Assembly: GCF_038069765.1 (NCBI RefSeq)
Contig: NZ_JBBPFS010000002.1
Location: 186,001 to 250,000 of the forward strand
DNA from: Arthrobacter_B sp038069765
GTDB taxonomy: Bacteria; Actinomycetota; Actinomycetes; Actinomycetales; Micrococcaceae
DNA: 64,000 bases
Direction of reading: 5' to 3'
Shown: positions 52,195-61,204 of the stretch, one piece after another
Layout of the letters: each line of letters starts with the position of its first letter
Position numbering within the stretch: the stretch's first letter is position 1
Program-made: the position numbers and the translations under genes
Notes under the pieces: model-generated
Told to the model about the DNA's origin: nothing
Seen by the model: only the letters and a program-made list of their open reading frames with translations
The model's database searches: none

Positions 52195-53391
52195 GTGAGT
52201 GAAAGAATGGTCAGTGTGAATGACCAACAAGCTCCTCCCGCCGCCGAACGCCAAGCACTCATAGATTTGGCCGCCGTGCGGCACAACGTCCGTCACCTCG
52301 TCCGGCTGGTGAGCCCGGCCCGGGTGATGGCAGTCGTCAAAGCCGATGCCTACGGCCACGGTGCCGAGCAGGTGGCACGCACTGCCTTGGAAGCCGGCGC
52401 CTCCTGGCTCGGCGTCGCGCATATCTCCGAGGCACTGGCCCTGCGCGGCGCCGGCATCTCCGCTCCGGTCCTGGCCTGGCTGCACACCGTGGACAGCCCC
52501 TTCAGCGCGGCAGTTGCAGCGAACGTCGACCTTGGCCTGTCAGGCTGGGAACTGGAAAACGTCGTGGCGGCCGCCCGGGAACTCCAGATCCCGGCCCGCG
52601 TGCACCTGAAGATCGACACCGGCCTCGGCCGGAACGGATGCCCGCCCGACCAGTGGGAAGCCTTCGTCGGCCGTGCCCTGGCCTACCAGGAAGAAGGACT
52701 CCTGCGCGTCGTCGGGATCTTCTCCCACTTCTCCGTAGCCGATGAACCGGACCGCACCGAAACCGATGACCAGCTTGAACGGTTCCGCACCGCCGTCGCC
52801 GTCGCCGAGGACGCCGGAGTGGACCACGAGGTGAGGCACATTGCCAATACGCCGGCAGCGCTGTCCCGCCCCGACGCCCACTTCGACATGGTGCGGGTGG
52901 GACTGGGACTTTACGGCCTTTCCCCGTTCCCGGGGCAGTCTCCGGCTGAACTGGGCCTGCGCCCGGCCATGACCCTCAAGACCACCGTCGCCAACTGCAA
53001 GGAGGTCCCCGCCGGCCAGGGTGTGTCCTACGGGCTGCGCTACTCCACGTCGGAGGCCACCACGCTGGCACTGGTGCCCCTGGGCTACGCCGACGGCGTT
53101 CCCCGCGTGGGTACCGGCGGTCCCGTCTGGGTGGATGGAACTGTTTACCCTGTGGTTGGCCGCATCGCGATGGACCAGATGGTCATTGATCTCAAAACCA
53201 CCGGCATCGCGGGCACCGGAAAGGACCTGGTGGGCCGGGAAGCGGTGCTGTTCGGCGGCATCGGAATGCCCTCCGTGGATGAGTGGGCGGACGCCTGCGG
53301 CAGCATCAACTATGAAGTCATCACCCGCATCAGTTCGCGGGTGGAGCGCAAATACACGGACTCCGAGGCAGCCGAGGGAGCGGAATCATGA
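52195..53391 (+). CDS. alr: alanine racemase
   Basis: PLP enzyme making D-alanine for peptidoglycan. The PLP lysine is Lys49 in VVKADAYGHG; the catalytic Tyr is in the second domain near VSYGLRYS; RVGLGLYG and GRIAMDQMV are also seen. Start codon uncertain: GTG 52195, ATG 52207 or GTG 52216 (398, 394 or 391 residues), none with a good ribosome site. Overlaps tsaE by ATGA. Confidence 0.95.
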   Translation: MSERMVSVNDQQAPPAAERQALIDLAAVRHNVRHLVRLVSPARVMAVVKADAYGHGAEQVARTALEAGASWLGVAHISEALALRGAGISAPVLAWLHTVDSPFSAAVAANVDLGLSGWELENVVAAARELQIPARVHLKIDTGLGRNGCPPDQWEAFVGRALAYQEEGLLRVVGIFSHFSVADEPDRTETDDQLERFRTAVAVAEDAGVDHEVRHIANTPAALSRPDAHFDMVRVGLGLYGLSPFPGQSPAELGLRPAMTLKTTVANCKEVPAGQGVSYGLRYSTSEATTLALVPLGYADGVPRVGTGGPVWVDGTVYPVVGRIAMDQMVIDLKTTGIAGTGKDLVGREAVLFGGIGMPSVDEWADACGSINYEVITRISSRVERKYTDSEAAEGAES

Positions 53392-53984
53392 GCGCGCCGC
53401 AGAACGACGGCGCGAGCCTGCCGGTCTGGGAGGACGAGATCCGCACGACAGGCCCGGAAGATACCCAGGCTGCGGCCGAAAGGATCGGCCGTGAACTGGC
53501 GGCCGGTGACCTGATCCTGCTGACCGGCGAGCTGGGAGCCGGGAAAACGACCTTCACCCAGGGCCTGGGGCGCGGGCTGGGAGTCCGTCCCGGCATCATT
53601 TCGCCCACCTTTGTGCTGGTCCGCATCCATCCCAGCCTTTCGGACGGGCCTGATCTGGTGCACGTGGATGCCTACCGGCTCGGTTCCAGCGGCGAGATTG
53701 ACGACATCGACCTCGAAAACACGATGGACAGCTCAGTCACCGTGGTGGAGTGGGGCCGGGGGCTCGTTGAGCACCTCACCGAAAGCCGGCTGGAGATCAC
53801 CCTGGTCCGGCCGACCGGGGCCGATGCCGCCCAAATCCGTGATGCCGGCCACCTCGCCTTCGATTTTGACGATGACCCGGATGAGGAGCGGGTGATCCGG
53901 ATGGCTGCCTACGGTCCGCGGTGGGAACGAACGAACCTGCGGCCCGAAGAGCCTGCGGATGGGGCCGGGCCAAAGGAGACGTAA
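53388..53984 (+). CDS. tsaE: tRNA t6A synthesis ATPase TsaE
   Basis: 198 residues. P-loop GELGAGKTTFTQG at about residues 47-59; FVLVRIHP, HVDAYRL and VEWGRGL are family motifs. It powers the TsaB-TsaD-TsaE complex that completes N6-threonylcarbamoyladenosine on ANN-decoding tRNAs. A ~45-residue C-terminal tail extends beyond the core. Confidence 0.93.
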   Translation: MSAPQNDGASLPVWEDEIRTTGPEDTQAAAERIGRELAAGDLILLTGELGAGKTTFTQGLGRGLGVRPGIISPTFVLVRIHPSLSDGPDLVHVDAYRLGSSGEIDDIDLENTMDSSVTVVEWGRGLVEHLTESRLEITLVRPTGADAAQIRDAGHLAFDFDDDPDEERVIRMAAYGPRWERTNLRPEEPADGAGPKET

Positions 53985-53994
53985 AATAGGCACC

Positions 53995-54663
53995 GTGCTT
54001 ATTCTCTCCATTGACACCTCCGCCATCGCCAGCGCGGCACTGTTGACCGGGGAAGGGGAGATCCTGGCCGCCTTTGCCACGGAAGACACCCGTTCCCACG
54101 CCGAAGTGCTGGCTCCGGGCATCAAGAACCTGATGGACTCCGCCGGCGTTGCCGCCGCCGACCTGGACGCCGTTGTGGTGGGTGTGGGGCCGGGGCCCTT
54201 CACCGGGCTGCGCTCCGGCATAGCCACGGCCCGCACCCTCGGGTTCGCCTGGAACAAGCCGGTGCACGGAGTCATGAGCCTGGACGCCATCGCCGTGGAT
54301 GCCGCTTTGGATGCGTGGCGGCTGGGTATTGACGAGTTTGCCGTGGCCACCGACGCGCGGCGCAAGGAAGTGTACTGGGCCCATTACCGCAGTACCGGAG
54401 GCACAGCGGAACTCATGGCCGGTCCGTTTGTCAGCGACCCGGCCGAGGTTCCGGCGCTGCCCGTCTACGGCGCGGGCGCAGGCCTCTACCCCGACGTTCT
54501 GCACGGCGTCACCGGGTTTACGGATACACAGCCTACGGCGTCCGCTCTGGGCCGCACCGCCGTCGTGCGCCTGACCCGCGGGCTTCCGCTGCTGGATACC
54601 ACTCCGCTCTACCTGCGCGAATCCGACGCCAAGGTTCCCGGCCCCCGGAAGCGCGCACTGTGA
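53995..54663 (+). CDS. tsaB: tRNA t6A synthesis protein TsaB
   Basis: 222 residues, ASKHA fold: LSIDTSAIASAALL and VVGVGPGPFTGLRSGIATA. The frame is open from 53959, but GTG 53995 gives the family N-terminus. TAAAAT (53982-53987), containing the tsaE stop, lies 7 nt before it, suggesting an internal leaderless promoter; AAAGGAG at 53972-53978 is rather far away. Confidence 0.93.
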   Translation: MLILSIDTSAIASAALLTGEGEILAAFATEDTRSHAEVLAPGIKNLMDSAGVAAADLDAVVVGVGPGPFTGLRSGIATARTLGFAWNKPVHGVMSLDAIAVDAALDAWRLGIDEFAVATDARRKEVYWAHYRSTGGTAELMAGPFVSDPAEVPALPVYGAGAGLYPDVLHGVTGFTDTQPTASALGRTAVVRLTRGLPLLDTTPLYLRESDAKVPGPRKRAL

Positions 54664-55154
54664 CGGGCGCGGTGATCCGGCCGATGAGCTTTGACGACAT
54701 AGCCGCCGTGGACGAGCTCGAACGTGCGCTGTTCCCGGTGGATGCCTGGCCGCTGCAAATGTTCTACGACGAGCTGAACCAGGCCGATACCCGCTCCTAC
54801 TACGTTGCCGAGGGCTCCGGCGGACATGTCGTCGGCTATGCCGGGCTGATGTGCGTGCTGCCGATTGCCGATGTGCAGACCATCGCCGTGGCGCCGGAGG
54901 CCGAAGGTGCAGGCATCGGGTCGGCACTCCTGGCCACCCTCATTGACGAGGCCAAGCAGCGCGGCGCCGACGACGTACTGCTGGAAGTGCGCGCCGACAA
55001 CCCCCGCGCGCAGCGGCTCTACCGCTGGTTCGGGTTCGAGCAGATCCACGTCCGGCCGCGCTACTACCGCGACGGAGCCGACGCACTCATTATGCGGCTG
55101 CCCCTTTCCGCCTGGAACGGGTCTCCGCGAGCAACAACGAAGGACACTGAATGA
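54660..55154 (+). CDS. rimI: GNAT N-acetyltransferase, RimI type
   Basis: 164 residues with the acetyl-CoA motif IAVAPEAEGAGIGSALLATL and VRADNPRAQRLYRWFGF. Probably acetylates the N-terminus of ribosomal S18 and other proteins. GTG 54660 overlaps the tsaB stop, and the gene overlaps tsaD: a conserved tsaB-rimI-tsaD order. Confidence 0.9.
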   Translation: MTGAVIRPMSFDDIAAVDELERALFPVDAWPLQMFYDELNQADTRSYYVAEGSGGHVVGYAGLMCVLPIADVQTIAVAPEAEGAGIGSALLATLIDEAKQRGADDVLLEVRADNPRAQRLYRWFGFEQIHVRPRYYRDGADALIMRLPLSAWNGSPRATTKDTE

Positions 55155-56218
55155 ACCGCACCGACCCCCTGGTGCTTGGCATCGAATCTTCCTGTGACGA
55201 AACCGGCGTCGGCATTGTCCGCGGCGGCAAGCTCCTGACCAACACCGTGTCTTCTTCCATGGAGGAACACGTCCGCTTTGGCGGGGTGATTCCCGAGATT
55301 GCCTCCCGTGCGCACCTGGACGCCTTTGTTCCCACCCTCCGGCAGGCACTGGATGAAGCCGGAGTAACGCTTGACGAAGTTGACGCCATTGCCGTGACGT
55401 CCGGTCCGGGCCTGGCCGGCGCCCTGATGGTTGGGGTGTGCGCTGCAAAGGCGCTCGCAGTAGCCACCGGCAAGCCGCTGTACGCAATCAACCACCTTGT
55501 AGCGCATGTGGGGGTGGGCGTGCTTGACGGCGGCGACCTGCCGGAGAACCTGGGAGCGCTGCTTGTGTCCGGCGGTCACACCGAGATCCTGCGGGTGAAG
55601 TCCCTGACCGGTGATGTGCAGCTGCTGGGTTCGACCATTGACGACGCCGCCGGTGAAGCCTACGACAAGGTGGCCCGCATTCTCGGGCTGGGCTACCCGG
55701 GAGGTCCTGCCATCGACAAGCTCGCCCGGGAAGGGAACCCGAAGGCGATTCGGTTTCCCCGCGGCCTGACCCAGTCCAAATACATGGGCAGTGCCGATGA
55801 ACCCGGGCCCCACCGCTACGACTGGTCCTTCTCCGGGCTCAAGACTGCCGTGGCCCGGTGCGTGGAGCAGTACGAGGCCGCAGGCGAAGAACTCCCGGTA
55901 GCCGACATTGCTGCGTCTTTCCAGGAAGCAGTGGTGGACGTCATCACAGCCAAGGCCGTTCTGGCCTGCACCGAACACGGCATCACCAACCTGCTGCTCG
56001 GCGGGGGAGTGGCTGCCAACTCCCGGCTCCGGGAGCTGACAGCACAGCGCTGTGCGGCCAAAGGCATCTCACTGCGGGTGCCGCCCATATCTCTCTGCAC
56101 GGACAACGGGGCCATGGTTGCAGCGCTTGGTGCGCAGGTGGTGATGGCCGGTGCCGAGCCTTCCGGCATCGATTTTGCTCCGGATCCGTCCATGCCCGTC
56201 ACCAGCATCCATCTCTAA
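55151..56218 (+). CDS. tsaD: tRNA N6-adenosine threonylcarbamoyltransferase
   Basis: 355 residues: GIESSCDETGVGIV start, metal-binding HLVAH, GGHTEIL, and CTDNGAMVA near the C-terminus. The catalytic subunit of t6A synthesis, with TsaB and TsaE from the same operon. Last gene of the alr-tsaE-tsaB-rimI-tsaD unit. Confidence 0.96.
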   Translation: MNRTDPLVLGIESSCDETGVGIVRGGKLLTNTVSSSMEEHVRFGGVIPEIASRAHLDAFVPTLRQALDEAGVTLDEVDAIAVTSGPGLAGALMVGVCAAKALAVATGKPLYAINHLVAHVGVGVLDGGDLPENLGALLVSGGHTEILRVKSLTGDVQLLGSTIDDAAGEAYDKVARILGLGYPGGPAIDKLAREGNPKAIRFPRGLTQSKYMGSADEPGPHRYDWSFSGLKTAVARCVEQYEAAGEELPVADIAASFQEAVVDVITAKAVLACTEHGITNLLLGGGVAANSRLRELTAQRCAAKGISLRVPPISLCTDNGAMVAALGAQVVMAGAEPSGIDFAPDPSMPVTSIHL

Positions 56219-56294
56219 TACGTCCCGGAGGATCTGTTAGCGGACGCGCCGGCATCCCGGCTCCCGGGGGCTCCGGAGCGGCCGAGGTGTAGCG

Positions 56295-56580
56295 GTGTCC
56301 GGTGGGCGTCACCGTTTCAACGTTGTGCCTCCCGCGGCCGGCCCTCTCAGTGAATACCGGGCCACGATCCTGGTCCGGGAGACTGCCTGCCTGTCCCTGG
56401 CCGACCGGCAGTGCGTTGATGAGCTGGTGGCCGGGAATCCGGGTGAGGTGGAGCAGCTCGGGGACCGGCAGCTGATCGCGAAGATCAAAACCCTCTCCTA
56501 TTCAATGGACCCCCATGCAGTCGTGAAACGGGCAGCGCATGCGGTCTCGGAGCGGTTTGTGTCCTGCAGGCGCAACAGGT
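56295..56580 (+). pseudogene. remnant of a DUF222/HNH endonuclease-family gene
   Basis: In one frame GRHRFNVV is followed closely by LSEYRATILVRETACLSLADR, then GDRQLIAKIKTLSYSMDPHAVVKRA and RFVSCRR, all typical of DUF222 proteins abundant in Arthrobacter. About 20-25 residues normally found between the first two pieces are missing. After SCRR the similarity stops and no HNH domain follows. The tail runs antisense into the next gene. Most likely a decayed, internally deleted fragment. Confidence 0.7.
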
Positions 56581-56632
56581 CAGCATGCAGTCGCCGGCTC
56601 ACTCCAGCTTCAGGCTCACTAGAGCCCGCTGC

Positions 56633-57781
56633 TTACCCTTCGCCGCGCAGCTGGCGGATGCCATCCTGGACGACGGCCCGCAGGTCGCCGCCGTTTTCTG
56701 CTGCAACGCGCCGCTGCCGCTGGTATCCGGCTCCGCGCTCGATGATGGCGCGGACGTCGGCGAGCTCTGCAGTGCAGCCCAGTTTCTCCGCTACCGGTGC
56801 CAGCCGCGGCAGGACATCCTCGAGGAGATGGTCCGTGACCAGCTTCTCGTTGCCGGCCGCGTCCAGAATGATGATGGCATCCAGGCCGTAGCGGGCAGCG
56901 CGCCACTTATTCTCCTGCACATGCCACGGCGGCATGGTGGGGATGGTGCCGCCGTTGTCCAGGATGGTGGAGAACTCCTCCACCAGGCACTGGGTCAAAG
57001 CGGCAACGGCTCCGACGTCTTCAATGGTGGCCATGCCGTCGCAGACGCGCATTTCCACGGTGCCCAGGTTGGGAACGGGCCGGATGTCCCAGCGAATTTC
57101 GCTGATGGAATCGATCACTCCGGTGGTGAACATGTCCTGGACATAGGCCTCGTACTCCGCCCAGGAACCGAACTGGAACGGCAGCCCCGCCGTCGGCAGC
57201 TGCTGGAACATCAGTGCCCGCTGAGAGGCATAGCCGGTGTCCTCACCGGACCAGTACGGGGAGGAGGCGGACAGCGCCTGGAAGTGCGGGAAGTAGTTGA
57301 CCAGCCCGTCCAGGACCGGCAGCGCCTTTTCCCTGGAGTCCAGGCCCACATGGACGTGCACCCCGTAGATCAGCATCTGCTGGCCCCACCACTGCGTGCG
57401 GTCAATCAGCTTGGCATAGCGTTCCTTGTCGGTGATCGGCTGGGACCGCGGAGCGCTGAACGGATGCGAGCCCGAGCAGAACAGCTCTACGCCCATGGGA
57501 TCGGTGACCTTGCGCAAGGCGTTCAGGGAGCGGGTCAGATCCGCCTTGGCCTCGGCGACGGTGTTGCAGACGCCGGTCACCAGCTCGACAGTGTTCTCGA
57601 GCAGCTCCTGCTTGATGTGCGGGTGCTCGTCATCTTCGGTAATGCCCGGGTGGGCGGCGCTGACGCCGCGCAGGACTTCGTCGGCCACGGACACGAGTTC
57701 TCCCGTGGTCCGATCGACAAGTGCCAGCTCCCATTCAACGCCGAGTGTTGACTGAGCTGACTGGGCGAAACCGATTTCCAA
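56633..57781 (-). CDS. carboxylate-amine ligase, YbdK family (glutamate-cysteine ligase-like)
   Basis: 382 residues with the GCS2/YbdK signature: LGVEWELALVD near the N-terminus, CSGSHPF, GVHVHVGLD, and YASQRALMFQQLP. Family members show weak glutamate-cysteine ligase activity; the true substrate is unknown. A role in ergothioneine or another thiol is possible but not shown. TTG start at 57781 with AGGAGA upstream. Tail-to-tail with the DUF222 remnant. Confidence 0.88.
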   Translation of the reverse strand: MEIGFAQSAQSTLGVEWELALVDRTTGELVSVADEVLRGVSAAHPGITEDDEHPHIKQELLENTVELVTGVCNTVAEAKADLTRSLNALRKVTDPMGVELFCSGSHPFSAPRSQPITDKERYAKLIDRTQWWGQQMLIYGVHVHVGLDSREKALPVLDGLVNYFPHFQALSASSPYWSGEDTGYASQRALMFQQLPTAGLPFQFGSWAEYEAYVQDMFTTGVIDSISEIRWDIRPVPNLGTVEMRVCDGMATIEDVGAVAALTQCLVEEFSTILDNGGTIPTMPPWHVQENKWRAARYGLDAIIILDAAGNEKLVTDHLLEDVLPRLAPVAEKLGCTAELADVRAIIERGAGYQRQRRVAAENGGDLRAVVQDGIRQLRGEG

Positions 57782-57933
57782 ACTGTCTCCTGCTTAAATG
57801 CGTAATGTCCAAAAGGAACCCCGACCCGCATCATCGCGCTTGAGAACCCGGTTCAATCCTAGCTGTGCAGGGGCGGCAAACCGTTCACCTTCATTTCCTC
57901 GCCGCCCCGGCCGGCAACCGACATAATGGGAAC

Positions 57934-58746
57934 GTGCCCATCCTGAATAAAGACATGACCCTGTGCATCTCCCTTGCCGCGTGGCCGTCCAATATCGGAA
58001 CGCGCTTCCACAACTATCTGTATGACCTGCTTGACCTGAACTACGTGTACAAGGCTTTTGCTCCGACCGACCTCGCCCAGGCAATAGCGGGCGTGCGCGG
58101 GCTTCCAATCCGCGGCTGCGCCGTGTCCATGCCGTACAAGGAAGACGTCATAGCGCTGGTGGACCGGATGGATGCCTCGGCCCGGGCCATCGACTCGGTC
58201 AACACGATAGTGAACGACGACGGCGTCCTCACCGCCTACAACACCGACTACCTCGCAATCGCCCGGCTCCTGGCCGATAACCATGTCCCGGCCACCTGGT
58301 CCGTGCTGCTGCAGGGCTCCGGCGGCATGGCGAAGGCCGTTGCCGCAGCCCTGAGTGACGCCGGATTCTCGGATGTCACCATCATTGCCCGCAATGAAGG
58401 AACCGGCCGGGCCCTCGCGGACCGATACGACTTCAACTGGCTGGCAGCGGCCCCGGGTGCCCGGGCGGACCTCATCATCAACGTCACGCCGCTGGGCATG
58501 ACCGGGGAACATGAGGCGGTCCGGTCCTTCGATGATGCGGCCGTGGCCGCAGCGCGCATGGTGTTCGACGTCGTTGCCCTGCCGGCCGAAACACCGCTGG
58601 TCACAGCTGCCCGCGCCGCCGGCAAAAGCGTGATCACCGGTGCGGAAGTCATCGCCATTCAGGCGGAGGAGCAGTTTGTGCTGTACACCGGGGTCCGGCC
58701 GACCCCGGAACAGGTCCGGGCCGCCAGCGAATTCTCCCGCGCCTGA
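57934..58746 (+). CDS. shikimate/quinate dehydrogenase-family protein
   Basis: 270 residues. The catalytic pair of AroE is conserved: Lys69 in SMPYKED and Asp105 in NTDYLA. The nucleotide-binding loop is GSGGMAKAV. The N-terminus (SLAAWPSNIGTRFHNYLY) lacks the usual HSxSP motif, so this may be a variant with another substrate rather than the main AroE. GTG 57934 has CATAAT 6 nt upstream and no ribosome site. Confidence 0.82.
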   Translation: MPILNKDMTLCISLAAWPSNIGTRFHNYLYDLLDLNYVYKAFAPTDLAQAIAGVRGLPIRGCAVSMPYKEDVIALVDRMDASARAIDSVNTIVNDDGVLTAYNTDYLAIARLLADNHVPATWSVLLQGSGGMAKAVAAALSDAGFSDVTIIARNEGTGRALADRYDFNWLAAAPGARADLIINVTPLGMTGEHEAVRSFDDAAVAAARMVFDVVALPAETPLVTAARAAGKSVITGAEVIAIQAEEQFVLYTGVRPTPEQVRAASEFSRA

Positions 58747-58752
58747 GCGGGG

Positions 58753-59973
58753 TTAGGCTGACGGAGCCACCGGTTCCACCACAATGGCAACCCGGTCTTC
58801 GCCGAGCCGGGTCAGGACGAGCGTGGCCTTGTTCGGGCCCTTTCCGGAGCCCGTGAGCAGCTGCTTGCGCAGCTCCTCCGGAGTCACCGACATGCCGCGC
58901 TTCTTGATGTCCAGGACCCCGATGCCATTGGCCTTCACCCAGGCCTTGAGCGCCTTGACGTTGTACGGGCGGACTTCCAGTACCCGGTAGGCCCGCGCAA
59001 ACGGCGTTTCCATCAGCTCGGGAGCGCCGATGTAGGCAATGTGTTCATCCAGCAGGTGGCCGCCGAGGGAACGCGCGACGTCGGCCACCAGACCTGCGCG
59101 GATGACCGCGCCGTCGGGCTCATACAGGTAGGCGTCCACGGAGCCGACGGCGACGTCCTCGCTGCCGGGGGCGTAGTCCAGGGCGGAGGTCAGCTCGGCG
59201 GCGCCGTTGGGGCCGATCACCAGGGCAGCGCGGCGGACGCCGTCGCGACGCAGTGCGTTGAACCACAGGGTTGCCTCGGTGACGTCGCCGTCCACTGACA
59301 CCCACTGCGCCTCGCAGTTCTCCGGAAGCGCCTCGTGCGGTATTCCGGGACCCATCTTCACGCCCACGGGCAGACCCGCGTCAGCCAGCGACTCAACGAA
59401 GGACAGCGGCGGGGAGAAGGCCTCCGGATCAAAGATGCGGGTGGTCCCGGAAGTCGAGGTTGTCCGCCGCGCCGGATCCAGCCACACGCCGTCGAACCCG
59501 GTGAGGTCGAAGTCTTCGGCGGTTCCCTGAACCACCTTGGCATTGGGCCAGGGCATCAGATTGATGGTGGCGGCCGCCGCGGTTATTTCGTCGAGTTCGA
59601 CGGCGGTGACCTGCCGGTCCAGCGTGGCCAGCGCCAGGGAATCAGCTCCGATCCCGCAGCCAAGGTCGGCGATCTTTTCCAGGCCTGCCTCGACGAACCG
59701 CCGGGCATGCAGCGCGGCAACATTCAGGCGGGTGGCCTGCTCCAGGCCCGGAGCGGTGAAAACCATGTGATCGGCAAAGGGCCCGAACTTTCCCCGGGCC
59801 TTCATGCGCAGCTTCGCCTGCGTCAGGACGGCGGCAACAACTTCGGGGGAGTGTCCGGCTTTGCGCAGGTCGGTGTTGAGCTTGAAGGACTCGGACTCCA
59901 GATACGGGCCGAGGGAGTTCAGCAGTTCCCAGCCTTCGGACGTCAGAACATGGGCAAGGGAAGTATCCGGCAT
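58753..59973 (-). CDS. class I SAM-dependent methyltransferase with THUMP-like C-terminus
   Basis: 406 residues. SAM motif I is DLGCGIGADSLALA, followed by VTAVELDEI and VWLDPARR. The C-terminal part (EVRPYNVKALKAWVKANGIGVLDIKKRG) matches the THUMP-like domain of this family; an RNA substrate is possible but unknown. ATG 59973 is chosen from a longer frame; TAGGCT lies 7 nt upstream on the minus strand. Confidence 0.85.
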   Translation of the reverse strand: MPDTSLAHVLTSEGWELLNSLGPYLESESFKLNTDLRKAGHSPEVVAAVLTQAKLRMKARGKFGPFADHMVFTAPGLEQATRLNVAALHARRFVEAGLEKIADLGCGIGADSLALATLDRQVTAVELDEITAAAATINLMPWPNAKVVQGTAEDFDLTGFDGVWLDPARRTTSTSGTTRIFDPEAFSPPLSFVESLADAGLPVGVKMGPGIPHEALPENCEAQWVSVDGDVTEATLWFNALRRDGVRRAALVIGPNGAAELTSALDYAPGSEDVAVGSVDAYLYEPDGAVIRAGLVADVARSLGGHLLDEHIAYIGAPELMETPFARAYRVLEVRPYNVKALKAWVKANGIGVLDIKKRGMSVTPEELRKQLLTGSGKGPNKATLVLTRLGEDRVAIVVEPVAPSA

Positions 59974-60027
59974 GCCTACCAGCCTAGTTCTTCTGCCGCC
60001 GGGCACGTTAGCTGTAGGTTGGGCGGC
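59974..60027. promoter_or_regulatory. compact divergent promoters, methyltransferase and malY-like gene
   Basis: Minus strand: TAGGCT (59981-59986) then 7 nt to ATG 59973. Plus strand: TAGGTT (60015-60020) then 7 nt to ATG 60028. Only 54 nt separate the start codons and neither has a ribosome site, which fits two leaderless mRNAs with overlapping -35 regions. Confidence 0.5.
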
Positions 60028-61176
60028 ATGACGAAGATCGCCGCCGAGCCGCTGGCAGCACTGCGCGCCCGGACCAGCTACAAATGGCAGACCTATCCTG
60101 CGGATGTCCTGCCGCTGTTCGTGGCCGAAATGGATTATCCGCTGGCCGAGCCGGTCCAGCAGGCGATCATCGCCCGGGTGCTGGCATCGGATACGGGCTA
60201 CATCGCGGGCCCGGAACCGGTGGCGGCTGCATTTTCGGGATATGCCGGCCGGACCTGGGGCTGGGACGTGGCCGCCTCGGATGTGCGGACCACCACCGAT
60301 GTCAGCGTGGGCATCGTTGAATGCCTGCGGCAGACCGTCCCGGTGGACGGCAGCGTGGTGATCACGCCGCCGGTCTATCCGCCGTTTTTTGAGCTGCCGC
60401 CTGAAGCCGACGCCTCGGTGGTGGAAGTGCCCCTGCTGCTCACCGGGACGGGGTGGAAGCTGGACCTGCCCCAACTGGAACGGGCCTTCGCCCGCGGCGC
60501 CGATGCCCTGCTGCTGTGCAGTCCGCACAACCCGCTGGGGCTGGTCCATTCGGTTGAGTCCCTGCGGGCAGTCGCGGATCTGTCCGTGAAGTACGGCGTG
60601 GCCGTGATCAGTGACGAAATCCATGCCCCGCTGGCCTATGAAGCGGCTGCGTTCACGCCGTACCTTTCCGTCTCCGACAACGCGCGGGAGTACGGCATCT
60701 GCGTTACCGCGGCCAGCAAAGCCTGGAATATTGCCGGCACCAAGTGCGCCGTGATGGTGGCCCAGAGCGACCGCACGAGACTGCAGCTGGATTCCATGCC
60801 GGCGGAAGTGTCGGCCCGCACCTCCATTCTGGGGCTGCACGGAACAGCCGCCGCCTATAACGACGGCGGACCGTGGCTCGGGGGCGTCCTGGAGTCACTG
60901 GCAGCGAACCGCAGCCTGCTGGGGGAGCTGCTCGCAGCCAGGCTGCCCGCTGTTGTTTACCGTCCGCCGCTGGCCGGGTACCTCGCCTGGCTCGACTTCC
61001 GCGGACTCGGCTGGGAGGACCCTGCGGCGGTGGCGCTGGAGCGGGCACGGGTGGCGCTGGAGCCGGGGCAGCGGTTCGGCCGGCAGGGCAGCGGCTTTGC
61101 CCGGTTGAACTTCGCCTGTTCCCCGGACGTCCTGGCTGAGGCTGTGGACCGGCTGGCAGCTGCCGCCGCCTTGTGA
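60028..61176 (+). CDS. PLP-dependent aminotransferase/C-S lyase, MalY/PatB type
   Basis: 382 residues, fold-type I. The PLP lysine is Lys231 in TAASKAWNIAGTKCA; LLCSPHNPLGLV and ISDEIHAPL are also typical. MalY/PatB proteins act as cystathionine beta-lyases. The frame extends ~230 codons upstream antisense to the methyltransferase, but family homology begins at ATG 60028. Confidence 0.88.
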   Translation: MTKIAAEPLAALRARTSYKWQTYPADVLPLFVAEMDYPLAEPVQQAIIARVLASDTGYIAGPEPVAAAFSGYAGRTWGWDVAASDVRTTTDVSVGIVECLRQTVPVDGSVVITPPVYPPFFELPPEADASVVEVPLLLTGTGWKLDLPQLERAFARGADALLLCSPHNPLGLVHSVESLRAVADLSVKYGVAVISDEIHAPLAYEAAAFTPYLSVSDNAREYGICVTAASKAWNIAGTKCAVMVAQSDRTRLQLDSMPAEVSARTSILGLHGTAAAYNDGGPWLGGVLESLAANRSLLGELLAARLPAVVYRPPLAGYLAWLDFRGLGWEDPAAVALERARVALEPGQRFGRQGSGFARLNFACSPDVLAEAVDRLAAAAAL

Positions 61177-61204
61177 TGCTCCGGTCCCTGCACGGTGCAG
61201 GAGC

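Noticed and set aside
59335..60027. 230-codon N-terminal extension of the malY-like protein
   Set aside because: It runs antisense to the methyltransferase, shows no family similarity, and the family N-terminus begins at 60028.
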